From Prototheca cutis (taxonomy: Eukaryota; Chlorophyta; Trebouxiophyceae; Chlorellales; Chlorellaceae): DNA of 64,000 bases. Shown one piece after another: positions 34,293-46,457 of this stretch. The notes beneath the pieces are model-generated. The model was given only the letters and a program-made list of their open reading frames with translations. It had not been told where the DNA came from and ran no database searches. How positions within the stretch are numbered: position 1 is the stretch's first letter; every line of letters begins with the position of its first letter. The stretch spans positions 294,786 through 358,785 of the forward strand of contig BCIH01000015.1 in the NCBI GenBank assembly GCA_002897115.2. Direction: 5' to 3'. Position numbers and translations under genes: made by a program.

Positions 34293-36741
34293 CTAGGCGC
34301 CCAGACTCATCTCCCAGACGCGGAGGTGGTCGGGCAGCTGCGAGGAGGCGCGGGAGACGACTAGTCCGCAGCAGGACCAGCCTCCCCGCGAGGCCTGCCG
34401 GCCCAGCAGCATGTCCGTCTCCAACTCATGCAACTTGGCAGCAGTCTCCTCCGCCTACATCATTGACGTTGGTTAGGCCGTGGTGGATTGATTGGTTGAT
34501 TGATCATGCCGACGTCTGATTCTCACATGGTCGGCAGAGTGCATGCTATAATACACCCCCCCCAACACCCAACACCCACATCCCCCCAAAAGGAAAACCC
34601 CCCAAAAACTGCAATCCGCTCATTCACCTGTTCTGGGGACATGCCCAGGAGCTGGGGATCGCCCGGCTCACTGCCTGGCTGACCCAGGGGCACCACTGCG
34701 GAAATGCCACGGTTTTCACAAAATTCCACCAGCTTGAGCGTCAGTGCCTGCTGCAGCGGAGGTCCTGCCAGACCGGCCTTGACCTGCAGAGGCGATGGCC
34801 GAGGCGATGGACCCCGGATCGGCGTGCTCCTGCCCCCATCCGACGTCGCGCTCAGACCTGGCGATACGGTTGAACACACGTGTGCTTTGAGCATACTCTG
34901 TGTGTGCGTGTGCACGCATGCATGCATGGGGCTTCGAGGTGCTACTACCCCCGGTTCAAGACCAGCAAACCATGCGCCAACCGAGGCCCATCCACCCATG
35001 AGACACTGAACAAGACTGCAGCCATAACTCCTTACCGGGGCGTGAATCGGTGGAGGGTGATTTCCTGTGTCTGGGCAACCCCCCAGTACTGGAGGGCCCC
35101 GATCCCACGCTGCCTTCCCCTGCGCCCGGCGGCGACCCCGGCGCCGCGCCTGCTGCCGCGCCAGCGAGCGACGGTGCGGACGGAACGCCGGGGAGGGGTG
35201 CGGTGGAGCTGCCGCCCGCCGTGGCGGCGGCTTCGCTGAGCGAAGCGGCGCCGTATTCTGACCCGCGGTCGCTGGCCGCAGGAACCGACGATGGCGGCGC
35301 GGCAGAGCTGGCCGTGACCGAGGCCTGGTGCTGCCGCGAGGCCGCTGCAGCTGCCGCAGCCGCACGCACCGCCGCCGCGGCGGTCGTCGCATCGTGTGCG
35401 GCACCGACTGCGGAGAGAGATGCATCGCTAGGCGACTTGGACAGCGACCGCGGTGATCGAGGCATCAGCACAGCGCTGCCATCGGGCCCTGTCGTTGCTG
35501 CTGTTACGCCGGCCACTCCACCACCGCCCACGACCGCAACGGGGCTGCGCCGGGCGTAGCGCCCTAGACCCAGCCCCAGACCGCCTCCGACGCTTCGCTG
35601 CCGGGCGTGCCCCGGCAGAGATGCGGCGCCCGCATTTGCACCTATTCCAACACTGCTCCGCATGCCGGCGCTGGAACGGGCAAAGCTGGGCACGGGCACG
35701 GGGATGAAATCGTCGGCGGGCGAGCGCCACCTGTCCCAGTCGAGCAGGACGGATCGCAGGTACGCGTTGCCCCGTTTCGTGGCGCGCTGCACGTGGCACT
35801 GGTCGCTGGACAGCTGTCGCTGCAGCTCTGCGGGGCCCACACCCACACCGCACACACGGTCCTCCACATTTTGCATCCGGTCAAAGTACCAATACATCAC
35901 CGCATTCCGTGTGCCGCCGGCCAGCCGGATGGCGGACCGCACCACCATTGTCGGACCGGCCATGAACCGCGCAGATGTGAAGGTGCCGAGCACCGAGCCC
36001 TCAATCGTTGTCACCAGCACACTCCCTACGTTTTAATTTTTTTGTTGCTCGTGATGGGTGGGCGGGCAAGCAGAGGGTTTGGAGGGCCCAGTTCCAGGGC
36101 CGGACCCTTGCACCCTCTCCTCCAGAAAAAGATACAAGCCTGTGCACACACAGACACCCGCCCAGCCACCCACCTTCCCATGCCGAGGTGAGGGTGCACG
36201 TCTCGCCCAGAACATTTTGCTGCTTCAGCGGGCGCCCCGTGTCGACGGTGCGCGTCCAGGACCCCTTGGCGCAGAGGGAGGTGACGACAAATGCACCTGG
36301 GCCCGAGCGCCGCACGATGTCCACCATGGAAACTCCAAAGCGCAGCGCAGCCTGCACAGGATGGTTGGTGGCTTGGGAGGGTTGGGGAGGGCTGGGCAAT
36401 CTGGACGGCAAGGTGACACTCTCGTGCTGCAGCGCAGACGGGCGGCTGACCTGACCGGGCCCTGCCACGCGGTGGTCGAGAGCAGCACGCAAACAACATA
36501 CCTTGCGCAGAGCCCACGGCAGGCCAACGTCTTTGAGGAATTTTTCAAAGTTCTCGGTCTTCACCAGCCTCCAGTACCCGGAAAAATCTGCTGGGTGGAG
36601 TCAGGGTGGAACGGAATGGGCACCCCTTACTCCCAACTGCAGGACCAACGGGGCCCGGTCGTCGAAGCACAGCGGGCCCCCGGGGCAAGGCCTGGCGCCG
36701 TGCGTGAGCCGCATACCTGGTTTCTTGGGTTCCACGGCCAT
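34293..36741 (-). CDS. FABP/calycin-domain protein with long disordered region
   Basis: Six minus-strand exons, all phase-consistent (36717-36741, 36502-36587, 36174-36351, 35036-36025, 34628-34857, 34293-34454), give 556 residues. Residues 1 to about 145 match the cytosolic fatty-acid-binding fold: FSGYWRLVKTENFEKFLKDV, WALRKAALRFG, QQNVLGETCTLTSAWEG and VLVTTIEGSVLGTF, then a strand ending MYWYFDRM. Residues about 200-430 are disordered and rich in Ala, Ser, Pro and Gly, with poly-Ala stretches. The C-terminus returns to structured helices (LTLKLVEFCENRGISAVVPL, then EETAAKLHELETDMLLG). A lipid- or hydrophobic-ligand-binding role follows from the fold; the rest is unknown. The first exon carries only 25 coding bases. 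Confidence 0.62.
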
Positions 36742-37043
36742 TGTCGCGGGCAGTGCGTGGCCCACGACCGACCGCACCGTGTCCAGCACGCCAGTCTGCC
36801 GCGTCGGGAGCGAGCGCTTCGGCAAGATGGCACCACGAGAGCAATGCGAGCTCGGTGTAAAATATACTGTGTCCCAACAATACTGTGCGAGAACATGTGC
36901 GGTGAAGCCTACGTGTTGCGTGGCCCCCGTGCGAACAGGCCAGCCCGATGGGAGACGTCATGCCGGATCCGAAACATTGCTCCGAGCAAAATAAGCCCGA
37001 GCTCACGCCCCCACCCAGGCCAGTTCCTTGCAACAGCGAGCCC
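36742..37043. promoter_or_regulatory. divergent promoter interval FABP-domain / YccV-domain genes
   Basis: A 302 bp divergent interval with no motif recognised. The YccV gene frame is open upstream to an ATG at 36948. Confidence 0.4.
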
Positions 37044-38047
37044 ATGTCAGAGCGGCGATTGATTCTGCGCACCTACCGTGGTATACTGCGCTGGGCGAGG
37101 GCCAACTCGGCCGTGCCCTTCTCCCTGCGAGGGGGGGATGTCCTGGCGCTGGCGCCGGGACTCGGCCGGGATGCCCTGGACGACAGCCCCGCGGTTGTGA
37201 GCCTCGCACGCCAGGCGTTCAAGTCTGGGAAGCACTTGACGGTGCGTCCCGGAAGCCCGCCGAGGGCTGTGTTGTGCATGCGCTTGCCCCATTGGAATGA
37301 GGCGGGCAGGGGTGATGCGGAGCTGCCGTTCGTGCAATACCCACCTTGTGCCACTCTGGCCCCTTGCCCCATCATTCTTTAGCCCATCACCCACTCTACC
37401 CCACGGTACCGATCCCCAAAACCACAAAACAGCAACCATGTTAAAATCCCAAAATCCCGCAGGGCGAGGACGCAGAGGAGGGCATTGACCGGGCGCTGGC
37501 AGCGCTTCGGCTGCTCCACGATGACTACGGCGCGAGCATCGAGAGCATGCGGGCGACGCGGCGGGCCCGTGCCGACCGCACGGGCGTGCTGCACCCTCTA
37601 GGGACCGTGTTTGTCCATGGCTCGCTCGGGTACCGCGGCGTCGTCTTTGGCTGGGACCGGGAGTGCGAGCGGGGGGAGGACTGGGCCCGGGAAGCCGGGG
37701 TCAACCCCCATCAGCCTTTCTATCATGTGCTTCCCGATGAACCCGACTGCGTTCGCCTGTTTGGAGGCGTGCGAAGCAGCAAGTACGTCGCGCAGGCCAA
37801 CGTTGCGCCGCTGCGAGCCGCGCGGATCACCCACCGAGCGCTCGCCTCGTTTTTCGATGCCTACGACTACCGCTCGGGGCGGTACGTTCCCAACAGGGCC
37901 CTTCGCTTCGAGTACCCGGACGATTCGTATGCAGTCGGCCAGGCAGACGCCTGGGATGCCGCTGCCGGGGGTCTGGGGGGGGGAGCCGCACCCCCCCTCG
38001 ACGACACCCGCCGACCGTCCCAGGCCGCATGGCCCCACGACGAGTGA
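37044..38047 (+). CDS. YccV/HspQ-like (hemimethylated-DNA-binding fold) protein with LYR-like N-terminus
   Basis: Two exons (37044-37241 and 37463-38047) encode 260 residues. The N-terminal helices contain a LYR-like motif (LILRTYRGILRWAR). The C-terminal half has a YccV-like domain: GTVFVHGSLGYRGVVFGWDR, PHQPFYHVLPDEPD and SSKYVAQANVAPL. In bacteria this fold is HspQ/YccV; in plants it occurs in Clp protease adaptors and FBXO21-like proteins. LYR motifs usually mark mitochondrial assembly factors. The combination suggests an organellar assembly or protein-turnover role, but this is inference. No UVR motif is seen, so it is not simply ClpF. Confidence 0.7.
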
Positions 38048-38558
38048 GTGTCTGCGTGCTTTCTTTTGGACGTGAAACCGCCTGTCTCTAAGTCATGAGC
38101 GAGGGTATTTTTTCCCGCTGTCATCGGCCACGACTCGCTGGCGCAAACTCGCGGCGCATCTACCGGAGGTGTCCTCCTTCTAAAGCACGCCCCAGCAGTT
38201 CTGGTTGACCGTGCATCTTTTCTTCTTTGTTGTGCAGTGCTTTCCACCGTGGTATGATGTCCCCTTGTCTGCTCGTGCCGATGGCTCGAATAAACTTGGC
38301 TCGCGCCTGCCCGAGTGTGGTGGTGGGCATGACATTCTCCCTCCTTGAACTCTGCAGCGCACCTTGTCCGCCCACATTTCATTCCTGGCGTGCTCGCGGT
38401 CTCTGCGCAACTCTCTTTCTTTCCATGTTGCATGCGTGCTGGGTTTGCAAAGATACATGCCTCTTCCGAGGTCAAATGCGAGGTGCGGCGAGGAAGTGTC
38501 AGCAACGGAAGTCGGCGTGCGTGGAAACGCCGCCAGGTCAGCGCGAGGATGGCCCTGT
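38048..38558. other. convergent 3' interval
   Basis: This lies between the YccV-domain gene and the CGR1-like gene. Nothing was recognised. Confidence 0.5.
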
Positions 38559-39097
38559 TCACTCCCCGGCCCGCAACGCCTTGCGCTGTTTCTTGCTCTT
38601 CTGCATGCGCTTGGCGGTCTGGGTGGACACGCGGACCGTGACCTCGCTCTTCTTCCGGTTTTCTTCCTTCCGAGCCAGCGTCTCCTCCCGACGCTTTCGC
38701 CGCTCCTATGTGTGTGTGTGTGTTGTTGGGGGGGCCCATGATGTAAACCACCAGGGGTCTCCAATGACCTTGGCCACCCAGACAACCCCTTGAAAGCCTG
38801 CCCAGTCACGCCCCTACATATCTCCCCACCACCTCCCACTCACCGCTTTCTCGGCCTTCCATGCCTCCCGTGCTTCCTGTTTCTGGGCGTTGAATGCCGC
38901 CTTCTCTGCCTTGTCCTGCATCTTCTTCTCCCAGCTGGTGCTCAGCTTGGGATTGCGCAATGAACCCGCCCGCTCCCCCACAGCCTTCCAGCTCCGACCA
39001 GACCCCTGTGAGAAATGGAGTGGGGCAAGGGCCAGGTCACGTTTCATAGTATAATAAGACGTACCCCTTCGCAATCCTGGAGTTTTGAAGCACAGCG

Positions 39098-39135
<38 letters not shown>

Positions 39136-39517
39136 ACACACACAAACCCACCCCATCACACCTTGCCGACACCGATGACGTTGTGCTTTGCCTTCTTCTG
39201 GGCGGCCACCACCACGACATCAGAAGTATCTAGAGTTTCTTGCTCCACGGCAACCTGGCAGCGCGCAAGGGGCCAATGTGGTGAGGGAGCGCCGAGCATG
39301 GGTGCACGGGCGGTGCAAAGCAGGGCATGGCGGCGTTGGGCCCCCGGGTTCCGTGTCTCACCTGCGCCTCGTACTCCTCCAACCGCCGTTTCTGCCCCAG
39401 CACTCCCTTCTTTGTAACACCGACTTTGTAGCCCCTTGGTCCATCCTCAAAGCCCCGAAAGTCCGTCAGGGGCTGGGCGACATACTGCGGGGGGACTGGC
39501 ACCTCCTCTGCCGCCAT
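38559..39517 (-). CDS. CGR1: CGR1/CCDC86-type rRNA-processing protein
   Basis: Four minus-strand exons in phase (39362-39517, 39162-39254, 38844-39005, 38559-38705) encode 185 residues. The C-terminal half is the Cgr1 basic coiled-coil: STSWEKKMQDKAEKAAFNAQ, EAREAWKAEKA, RRKRREETLARKEENRKKSE and a Lys/Arg-rich end. Cgr1 proteins are nucleolar and act in 60S subunit and pre-rRNA processing. The N-terminal part, from MAAEEVPVPPQYVAQPLTDF, is poorly conserved. The second intron contains a C-run on the plus strand, that is G on the sense strand, about 25 bases inside the donor. Confidence 0.85.
39098..39135. repeat. C homopolymer (G on the sense strand) in CGR1 intron 2
   Basis: About 38 C in a row, followed by (CA)n. 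The true length is uncertain. Confidence 0.9.
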
Positions 39518-40003
39518 TGCGGAGCAACCGCCCGTCAGGGAAACAGCTCCTTTGCGCGGCGCCTCTGTAACTGAACGTCGATGAAATGGAATGAATAATG
39601 AAACGGCCGTCTTGGGCCACCGAGAGGTCGTGAATGTGACGACTTTGGTGGCCCAAGCTCCGCCATGCAAAATGCTGTCTCCCAACCAAACAGGGGATTT
39701 TTTTGCTGACCATTCACTTGCCAAATTCCGGAGCCTGCCTGTGCAGGACTGCCACGGATGGATTCTTGCCTCCAAGCAGCACATCACTGCGATCCGGCTC
39801 ATAATTGTAAAGTGTGTGCTCAATAGCGTTCACCATCTCTCCTGGGCCTTGATTCAATTGCCGCGCGGGACGCGTGCCGTCTCTGTCCCGGAGCCATCGT
39901 CCAGGACTCCAGCCCACTGTGTGCACACCGTGGAGTACAGCTGGTTGGCATTGTGCGAGCCGCGTGCACACATCCGTCCCGCTGATCAGCGGGTGGTGCT
40001 GCC
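39518..40003. promoter_or_regulatory. divergent promoter interval CGR1 / PBC1
   Basis: This 486 bp divergent interval lies between two housekeeping genes. No motif was recognised. Confidence 0.45.
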
Positions 40004-41373
40004 ATGTCGGTGAGTTGGGGGTGCACTGGTGATCACTTGGGCCTGGGCGATCCGTCAGCACGCCGGTCTGACCGATCCTGAGCTCCAACCCCGTTCCACA
40101 GATATTCGAATATAATGGCAGCGCTATAAGTGAGCGTTCATTGGCCAGGGGGGGGGATGCAGGGCTGGGCTTTGCCCATTCATACATGGCCTGGAGGGGG
40201 GCAGTGTTGTGTGGAAGGGCTGCAAGTCACGGCTGCCGCCTGGGACCCACGGCGCCATCACTCCCTCCACACTCACCTACTGCCTCCAGTTGCCATGGCC
40301 GGGAAGAAGTGCGTGGCCATTGCCAGCGACCTGCGACTGGGCGTCCAGCTGCAGACCATGGCCACTGACAAGAAGAAGGTGTACCGCATCCATGACCAGC
40401 TCTTCCTCGGCCTGTCGGGCCTTGCCACCGATGCAGACACCCTGTGAGCAGTGGGATGGTGCTTGGAGTGCTTTGGTGGTGTGCTTTTCTAGATTGGGGA
40501 GGCAGGTTGCCCTGGGATGAGTTGTCAGGGCCTGCTGCCCTGCGCTGCCGGGCTGGGCCGCAGACCTGCGGTCCATGGTGTTTCCCCACTTCCCTTCCCC
40601 GCTCGCCCACCACCTCTCTTGATCCCGCCCCAAAAAACGACAACATCATCAGTGCGGAGCGGTTCCGGTTCAAGCACCAGATGTACAAGCTTCGGGAGGA
40701 GCGCAACATCAAGCCCAGCGCCTTTGCCCAGCTCGTCTCCACCACGCTGTATGAGAAGCGGTTTGGCCCCTACTTTTGCCAGCCTGTGATTGCGGGGTTG
40801 CAGCCCGATGGCACGCCATACCTCTGTGGAATGGACTCCATTGGTGCTATCGAAACGGCCAAGGACTTTATGGTGGCCGGCACTGCCTCGGACGCGCTGC
40901 TGGGCATCTGCGAGTCCCTTTGGAGGCCAGGCATGGTGAGGTTGGGGCAAGTGGTGGCGCTCGAGCAGGGCACATGCCGAGGTGCATTGCTGACCGAAGT
41001 CTTTTTGCACACACATGCATGCGTGCATGCGTGCGTTCCTTCCAATTCCCATACCCCACCCCACCCCATCCCCCCACCCNACACAGGGGCCCGACGAGCT
41101 GTTTGAAGTAACGGCAGAGGCGATGCTTTCGGGCCAAGGCCGCGACTGCCTGGCAGGCTGGGGCGCTGTCGTCTACGTCATGTGAGCTATTTTCTCGCGG
41201 TGTGGCTTTCCTAATTTGACGCCATGGCCCGATGCTCTGTGACATGGCTGGAGGTGCAGGTCCTCCCATTGCCTCTGTAACCCAGAACCCTGACTCCCCC
41301 CATCCCTCCGTTCCACTGGTGCAGTACAAAAGACGAGGTCATCGCGAGGCAGTTGAAGGAGCGCACCGTGTAA
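40004..41373 (+). CDS. PBC1: 20S proteasome subunit beta-3
   Basis: Six exons: 40004-40009, 40102-40129, 40290-40443, 40653-40935, 41087-41181, 41325-41373; 204 residues, the usual length. The N-terminus MSIFEYNGSAI matches plant PBC1 only if the first coding exon is the six bases ATGTCG followed by a GTGAGT donor. Further landmarks are CVAIASDLRLGVQLQTMATD, IHDQLFLGLSGLATDADTL, LYEKRFGPYFCQPVIAGL, AKDFMVAGTASDALLG and GRDCLAGWGAVVYVI. Beta-3 is a non-catalytic subunit of the inner 20S rings, active in cytosol and nucleus. One N at 41080 falls in an intron. A TGTAA, a green-algal polyadenylation-type signal, overlaps the stop codon. Confidence 0.95.
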
Positions 41374-42010
41374 ACTGTCCCTCTCTGTTCGATCACTGTG
41401 TACACCAATGATGCAGGGTGGGCAGCCACGAGCATGCGAGGCAGGCCCAAGAGAAGCAAACAAAGGCACGGCCTGGGAATGATGCCTGACCAGTAGGTGC
41501 CGCGACAGGAATGCAAAGTAAGGGGTAGCTGCTACAGAGGAGCGGCCCTCATCGCGGTGGGCATGAAATTGTTTTTTAATCTAAACATACATATCCAGTA
41601 TACGGGCCGGAATGCGCGGAGGGGGGGGGGCCCTGCGGAATACCGCTGAAACCGCTGCAGCGGCAGACATACAGGGGCAAGTGCGCTGCGTGGAGCGCGT
41701 TCCTACCGCACTGCACATGAGAGCTGAGGTGGCAGCCATTGCTCAGTCGACCGATTCAGCGGTCCTACATGGTGGTGCACATTGAACAAGGAAAGAAAGG
41801 GAAAATGCCCAAGCATTGCTGGCGTCCAGCGCGGCTGAGCCGAAAGCCACCAGTCATCGACGGGCCAGCCCTTTGGGTAGGTGCCAGGGGTGGACAGCAA
41901 TGAGGCCCTTTGGCTGAAGCATCAAGGTCACTCTGGACCCAGAGCAGATTTCGTTGGCTCCACAAGAACTACGTGAGGTGCCACGTCAGAATGACGATCG
42001 TTGTGCACCT
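41374..42010. other. convergent 3' interval
   Basis: This lies between the PBC1 and ATG11 stops. It contains a short G-run near 41621. No gene was seen. Confidence 0.5.
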
Positions 42011-45000
42011 TCAAGGGTAAGGAGCTGGCAGCTCGTTGGGGCTGGACTCTGTCATCGGGCTCCAATCCTCTGGGCCCAACAGAGCACCAGCTGTTGTCGC
42101 ACCAGCACGTGGGGCCGAGGATCCAGCATCTTCATCGTTCACCGCCGCTGCCGGCGCTTCCAAAGGCTCGGAGCCCGCCGCTTCGGTGTCATCATCAACA
42201 GCAGGCGGGTCGGACCCCGGGCCTCCGCCACGCTCCGGTGAAGCTGCAGGGAAGCCAGTGTTATTCTCGGCGTCAGAGCCGGCGTTGCCAGTGTCGCCAT
42301 CAGAGTCGTCATCAGTGACCACCTCGATGCCTTCCACAGAGCTCCCACTGTCGCGCCGCTCCATCAACGACGATTGAGCAGGCTCCACAGGGGACTGTGG
42401 CGCTGCGCTTGGCGACACAGCCTCCTTTGCAGCTGGCCCGCCGGTTCCAGCTGGCGCCGCCTCTGGGAGACCTTCTTGTGTACCGTCATCGCGACCCTCC
42501 AGCACCGGTGCAGAGTCAAGACTAGCAACCTCGCCAGACCCAAGCATGCCAACGGAATTGGCAACGGCGCGCGGGGCATGCTGCGATCGCACAGCTGTGG
42601 GCGACAATGGGGAGCTGCCCGACCCGGGCAGGTGTTCGACCACGCTGCGACAGCTGGTGTCGCCCGAGCGCGCAAGGGGGCCCGCCACCGAGCTCCGGGC
42701 CCCCGCGGCCTGGCTGGCCGACAGCGAATCCTGTGTCGGGGATGCCGTCGCAGCAGCGACAGAGCTCCCTGGCTCTAAAGGTGGTGGCCACTGCAACGCC
42801 GCAGGCGCCGTCATGGTCGACAGCGGCATGTGTGCGAGTGCTGATGTCGAGTCATTGTTCCCAATGACTGCGGTGGGTGCAGTATCGTCCGCAGAGGTGG
42901 TGATGGCGTCGCTGGCGGGCTCTTTGATATCCGCAGCAACAATAACATTGCTGGCCTCTGGTACAACAGTTTCCGTTACCACAGTCGACTGCGCTGCTGC
43001 CGAGGCAAACGGTGTGGGCGGCAACGCTGCATGGGACGGAGCCCTGACACCGTCCCCCCCAGCTTCCATTGTCGTCACTGCCGCATCCTTGGCCTCCAGC
43101 CGGGACCCTGTCTCTCTCGACAGCGCCGCTTCGAGCTCGCCGATGCGGCGTTCGTACGTCCGCAATGTGGCCGTGAGTTCCTCCACCCGCCCCGTCAGCG
43201 TCTCCGTCTGGGCCTCCCGAGCGGCCAGCGCCCGCCGCCACGCCGCGTCCTCGGCTGCTGCCGTCGTGGTGGTGCTGGGCTCACCAACTCCGTCACCCGC
43301 TCGGGGCGTACCGGAGCGCGTGGCCGTCGTCACGAGCGTGACGGCCAGTTCTGCACGCAGACGCGCGTTCTCCAGACGCAGGGCCGCCACGGCGTCTTCG
43401 GGGTCGGCGTCGTCTCGCAGCGACACGCCGCCACCTGGCGCGCTCCTCGGCCGCGCCGCGGCGTGGTGCTGCCCTTGTGCGCCCTCGTCGCCGCCGCTTC
43501 GTGGAGACGTCACCGATTCGGTCTGTGTCGTTGCCTGGCCGGGGCCAGATACCAGCGAGGTGGACACGGACGCTCCGGCGCCCCAGGGCAGTTGGAACGC
43601 GTACACGTCCTCCACCGTGACTGGCGGTGGTGGAGTCGTCGTGCCAGGGGCCAGGCCCCCGCCAGCGCCAATCCCACTCCCTCCATCATCGCGGAGGCAG
43701 ATGTCGCAGTGGGGAGGGGGGCTGGCATCGAGGCCCATGGCCTGCAGCACCCCCGGCGCGAGCCAGCGTTCGGCACCGGCGGCAAACCTCGCACGCGTGG
43801 CGGCCTCCTTCTCCCGAAAAGCGCCAACCTTGTCGGCCAGCGTCGCGGCGTAGGCCGCGTAGCGGCCGCGAAACGTCTCGCGCCGCGCCGCCTCGGCCAA
43901 GCATCGCTTGTACGCCGCGGGGACTGTCCTCAGGGACGACAGCCGCGCCGTCGCGCGGTCTGCCGCCTCGGAAGCCGCGCGGTAGCCAACGATACGGTCG
44001 CGCACCCCGCGCATGCGGCCCTGCGCCGCCGCGATTGCCGTCAGCACGCCGTGCGCTGAAGCAGAAAGGGCCTCGCGATCCCGAGTCGTATCCCGGGCAA
44101 GCGCCGCAATCGAAGAAGTCAACGCCACGCAACGCATAACCAACTCCTCGGTGCCGTGCTTGATTGATGATGATGGTGATGATCCTTCAGCTGCTCCTGT
44201 TCCCGTCGGTGTTGTCGCCGATGAACCAGGACTCACGGGCGATCGGCGCTCGAGCACCGGAACCGCCGTTCGGGGTGCCTGCCGCGGCCCCCATTCAAGC
44301 GGAGCAGTCGTCGCCGTAAACCTCGGCCCCTCGGCGGAAACCTCACCACCTGATGAACCCGCAGCCACAGCGACCCCAGCAGCCAATTCATCCACCAGAC
44401 GCTCCTGCTCCGAGAGAGCGCCACGCGCCGCAGCCGCACGTGCCAGCAAATCGGCCATTTCGACGGGCGAAGCCGAACCCAGCAAACGCGCGACGTCAGA
44501 CTCCAGGGACGAAAACGCCGCGCCCGCGCGCCGCACGCGCTCGGCCAGCTGCGCCGCGGCTGTGCGTTGCGCCGCCAGCTCCCCACGCAGGGTGTGCAGG
44601 TCGACCAGATCTGCCAGCGATTTGAGAAGATGCTGCTGCTGGGGGGTGGACGGGGTAGTGGGAAAGAGAGGGTAGTCTGGGCCGGCGTATGCCCCCACTG
44701 CAACCGCGCCCGCAAGCGCCGGGTGGATGGGGATGCTCGCCAGCACAGCCACGTCCTGCTCAAAGCCGTCCATGACATCCTGGGCAGCCGCGGCGCGACC
44801 CTGGTACCAGCCGCAAAATTCGGTCCATTGCTGTGCCAGGGCCGGCAGGTTGACGTCAATTGTGCTGCACGCCATGTCCACGGCCAGACTTTGCACCTCC
44901 ATCTCCTCCAGCATCTGCTCCGTGGCCACCAACCTATTGGAAAGGAAGAAAGCGCGGCGTGCGCGAGTTGATGCCGGGGGCTGTGTGTAGTCGATGGGCG

Positions 45001-45876
45001 GTCAATCGCTGGGCTTGGCTGCCGCAAATACCTCCCATCCCCCTTCCCACACATCAACATCTGCCGTCCTCACCGCTGCTGGCTGATGTGCCAAAGTGAC
45101 GTGGCCTGAGCCAGCTGTCGACGCAGCACTGTCACGTGGTTTGTCCCTGGCGGCAGGGACCCCACATCCACATGCTCCGTCAGCTGTGCAGGAATATCTG
45201 TGTCGGCAGCGGGAAGCAACAGCTCGGACGTAAAGGAAGCTGCCGTTCCACGTTGCAACACGACCACGACCATCATCACACCCTGCCCTCCATATATTCT
45301 CCCAGGTGCACAAAATATTCATGTACACACCAAAGCAAAACAGTCCCTCGCCTGAGAGGAGCTCTGCTGGGACGGGATCCAGCGGTGGCTGGGGAGCCCC
45401 CGGTCGCATGAAGGCACGGCTGTAGAGGAAGACGGGACCAACGCCCGGCGCCTGCATGGTCGAAGATTGGAATTGGTCTGGTTTGTCTCTTGGCAGTGAC
45501 GTACTGTCAGCAAGGCCCGTGCACCAACCCCACAGGGAACAGAGCAGAAGCCCTGTGCCAGCAAGCCTCAGCAAGCCCCTCCCACCCCCACCCTTGCCGC
45601 ACCTCGCCCAGTCCGCACTGCTCCAACGTCTTTGCTCCGTCCATTCCAGCGCCATTGTATATAAGTATCTGGTCCGCTTGCTCGATTCCAGTCAGCCCGA
45701 CCAGCTGCTGCTGCAGCGCCTCGACCCTGCACGCGCCCAAAGATCGCTTCCGTCAGGCGTGTCCCGGGCGCTGCGGAGTGCACCAGGGACCAGGCGCGCC
45801 ACACTCACCGTGTCGAAGGGGTCCCTACGAGATCAAGGCAGCGCCCGCTGTGCGCGAGGGCCACCGTGATCGACAT
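42011..45876 (-). CDS. ATG11: ATG11/FIP200-like autophagy scaffold
   Basis: Five minus-strand exons (45809-45876, 45603-45726, 45352-45451, 45074-45239, 42011-44933) encode 1126 residues. The N-terminus is a ubiquitin-like segment: MSITVALAHSGRCLDL, LVGLTGIEQADQILIYNGA, then VFLYSRAFMRPGAPQP. The stretch after residue 154 (LAVDMACSTIDVNLPALAQQ, then DGFEQDVAVLASIPIHPAL) matches the ATG17-like domain of plant ATG11. Long Ala/Arg-rich coiled coils follow to about residue 550, then an acidic Ser/Thr/Pro-rich disordered tail. ATG11 scaffolds the ATG1 kinase complex and selective autophagy receptors. A typical C-terminal ATG11 claw domain was not recognised, so the 3' end could be incomplete. Intron 3 has a GC donor (CTCAG|GCGAGG). 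Confidence 0.78.
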
Positions 45877-46457
45877 GACACGTTCCGGCGGTCGACCGCC
45901 CTTCCGAGGTTGAGCCTCCACGAGTAGCAGGTCGATTCAGACCAGCCAGTCCAATTCCTGCTCAATCTGTCATGCTTGCGCGGGGGTTTGTGAGCCCCCA
46001 GCGGATGCCTGTGCCCCGCCCTGTGCCAGGGAGGGGCAGGCGAGCCCGGGAAGAGCTTTCTCGAACAGGTCTGTGCTCCCCGCAGGGCCAGACTGCAATA
46101 CCAGAGTGAAATGTTTAATCAATTAATGATGACATGCGACGATTCGAGACGGTGGATGCATGTTTTTGCGGCCCTGCGTCGAACCTCGCCTGACCGAGGA
46201 CTTTTCTGTGCGGTCCTCGGCATCCTCCCCAGATCACTCGCAGAGCGTTCCCCTCGAGCAGGCCCCGATCACTGGGCCTGCGGAATTCGGTGCATGACCT
46301 CCCTGGAGGTTGACCTGCACCAAAATCAATCTGAAAATCGCATACCCATCCAAAAGAGAGTTCATGACAGCGTGATCGGCCTTGCTGACGCCTTGTGTTC
46401 CGAGCGGCCAACCCCGCGCACTCTGCCTGACCTCGTCCTGGGGTGGTTGCAGACGCC
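45877..46457. promoter_or_regulatory. divergent promoter interval ATG11 / RPN3
   Basis: This 581 bp interval lies between divergent start codons. No motif or ORF was accepted. Confidence 0.45.

Noticed and set aside
42546..43853. 435-codon plus-strand ORF
   Set aside because: It is antisense to the large ATG11 exon. Low-complexity Ser/Ala/Arg composition is typical of a mirror frame in GC-rich DNA.
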